Positions 63,564-64,000 of a stretch of 64,000 nt of DNA are shown here, piece after piece (position 1 is the first letter of the stretch; every line of letters begins with the position of its first letter). The position numbers and the translations under genes are program-made. The stretch is from Komarekiella atlantica HA4396-MV6 (GTDB lineage Bacteria; Cyanobacteriota; Cyanobacteriia; Cyanobacteriales; Nostocaceae), in NCBI GenBank assembly GCA_019359395.1, contig JAHHHK010000009.1, forward strand, positions 183,033 through 247,032, read 5' to 3'. The notes beneath the pieces are model-generated. The model worked only from the letters and a program-made list of their open reading frames with translations. It did not search any database and was not told the DNA's origin.

Positions 63564-63695
63564 TTAGTAATGTCTAGAAACCCATCTAGTTGGTGCAGAA
63601 ATTATTTTTTTATCTGTGAACTTGTCATCTACATCTGCATATTGTGTCGAGGATTTTACAGCTTCCCATAACCACCCAGTAGATAACTCAGGCAT
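63564..63695 (-). CDS. Small ORF, 43 aa, hypothetical
   Basis: A minus-strand frame (MPELSTGWLWEAVKSSTQYA start, ending RWVSRHY) has protein-like composition and a GAG upstream at a plausible distance. It overlaps no other gene. It might be a complete small protein or the remnant of a longer gene disrupted by the repeat-rich sequence on both sides. No family recognised. Confidence 0.35.
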   Translation of the reverse strand: MPELSTGWLWEAVKSSTQYADVDDKFTDKKIISAPTRWVSRHY

Positions 63696-63782
63696 TATAA
63701 TGCTCTAAATCAACCGACGTTTTGCCGTAGTAAAACGTAAGTTCGACGAGTCTGTGTTCATCTAATTAGCCGTAAAAAAAAG

Positions 63783-63798
63783 ACCTCTAAGAGGTTTT
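63783..63798. terminator. Weak hairpin with T-run
   Basis: ACCTC and GAGGT pair around a TAA loop, followed by TTTT and preceded by a run of A. It is short and can be read from either strand. It may belong to the same repeat block as the following hairpin. Confidence 0.35.
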
Positions 63799-63811
63799 AC
63801 TACGCAAAACC

Positions 63812-63836
63812 GTCCCTCTCCGACTCGGAGAGGGAC
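63812..63836. repeat. Dispersed hairpin repeat, 11-bp stem
   Basis: GTCCCTCTCCG and CGGAGAGGGAC are perfect inverted repeats with an ACT loop. This hairpin family is frequent in cyanobacterial intergenic DNA. It lies just upstream of the transposase-like frame at the window edge. Confidence 0.7.
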
Positions 63837-63935
63837 AAACTTGAACTAAAGTTCAAGGCAGGCAGAGGTTCATCTAATACCATTTCACTAAAAAAATGAT
63901 AAAGATAAATAAGGAATAAATATGAGCAGACATTT

Positions 63936-64000
63936 ATGACTGGAGTCACAAAAGTAAAAATATTTGAGTCAGCAGAAGAATTACATGAACTACTGAGAAA
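63936..64000 (+). CDS. Start of probable IS630-type transposase, cut by window end
   Basis: Only 21 codons are visible: TGVTKVKIFESAEELHELLRK. This looks like the start of IS630-family transposases of cyanobacteria (a helical segment preceding the HTH). Just upstream, ATG at 63922 with AAGGA opens a five-codon frame that ends in TTTATGA, overlapping the transposase ATG; such coupling could regulate translation. The rest lies outside the window, so the call is tentative. Confidence 0.45.
   Translation, partial: MTGVTKVKIFESAEELHELLR

Noticed and set aside
1..64000. CRISPR array, tRNA or rRNA genes
   Set aside because: No regularly spaced repeats of suitable length and no tRNA-like or rRNA-like segment were found by reading; a covariance-model search would be decisive.

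Overview
The window comes from a filamentous heterocystous-type cyanobacterium, most likely a Nostoc/Anabaena relative. The DNA is AT-rich with recurrent HIP1 octamers (GCGATCGC). Intergenic regions hold dispersed repeats typical of these genomes. CYP110-like P450s, a pyruvate dehydrogenase E2, a YlqD protein and an intein-split RtcB also fit this group. The organism call is inference; no rRNA or tRNA gene was seen.

Region 1 (1 to about 46.5 kb) is the 3' part of a large hybrid NRPS/PKS cluster, all on the + strand; its 5' end lies left of the window. The visible order is: NRPS tail (A'-T-C); SyrP-like dioxygenase; NRPS with a degenerate C ('interface-like') domain, an Asn-type A domain and T; PKS1 (KS-AT-KR-T); a stand-alone C domain; JmjC/cupin oxygenase; EctB-like transaminase; NRPS with half a C domain, a Dab-type A domain and T; PKS2 (KS-AT-KR-T); PanP-like aspartate decarboxylase; PKS3 (KS, broken AT, KR, T); PKS4 (KS, AT, broken KR, T); methyltransferase; NRPS C-A-T-TE with a beta-alanine-type A domain and a Cys thioesterase; two tandem P450s; SDR; sucrase/ferredoxin-like protein; MATE exporter; MbtH-like protein; SDR.

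Precursor and tailoring genes match the A-domain codes. The transaminase would make 2,4-diaminobutyrate (Dab) for a Dab-type module. The decarboxylase would make beta-alanine for the last module. The SyrP-like hydroxylase sits beside an Asn module that has an inactive C-like domain. The inferred chain is ...X-(3-hydroxy?)Asn-malonate(OH)-Dab-malonate(OH)-malonate(OH)-malonate(keto)-beta-Ala, then release. I cannot match this to a known compound. Module 3 is notable: its AT has lost the catalytic Ser and about 85 residues, and carries an in-frame 144-bp MITE-like insertion.

Region 2 (about 46.5 to 64 kb) looks like ordinary chromosome: two related small ORFs, a long-chain acyl-CoA synthetase, YlqD, PDH E2, a methyltransferase plus ATP-grasp pair, RtcB with a 206-residue HNH intein, an SDR, an S4 protein, a truncated PEP-CTERM-like protein, a methyltransferase/HAD pair, a TIGR00725-type protein, a GT4 glycosyltransferase, and the start of a probable IS630-type transposase at the right edge. 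Several convergent gene pairs are separated by clear hairpin terminators.
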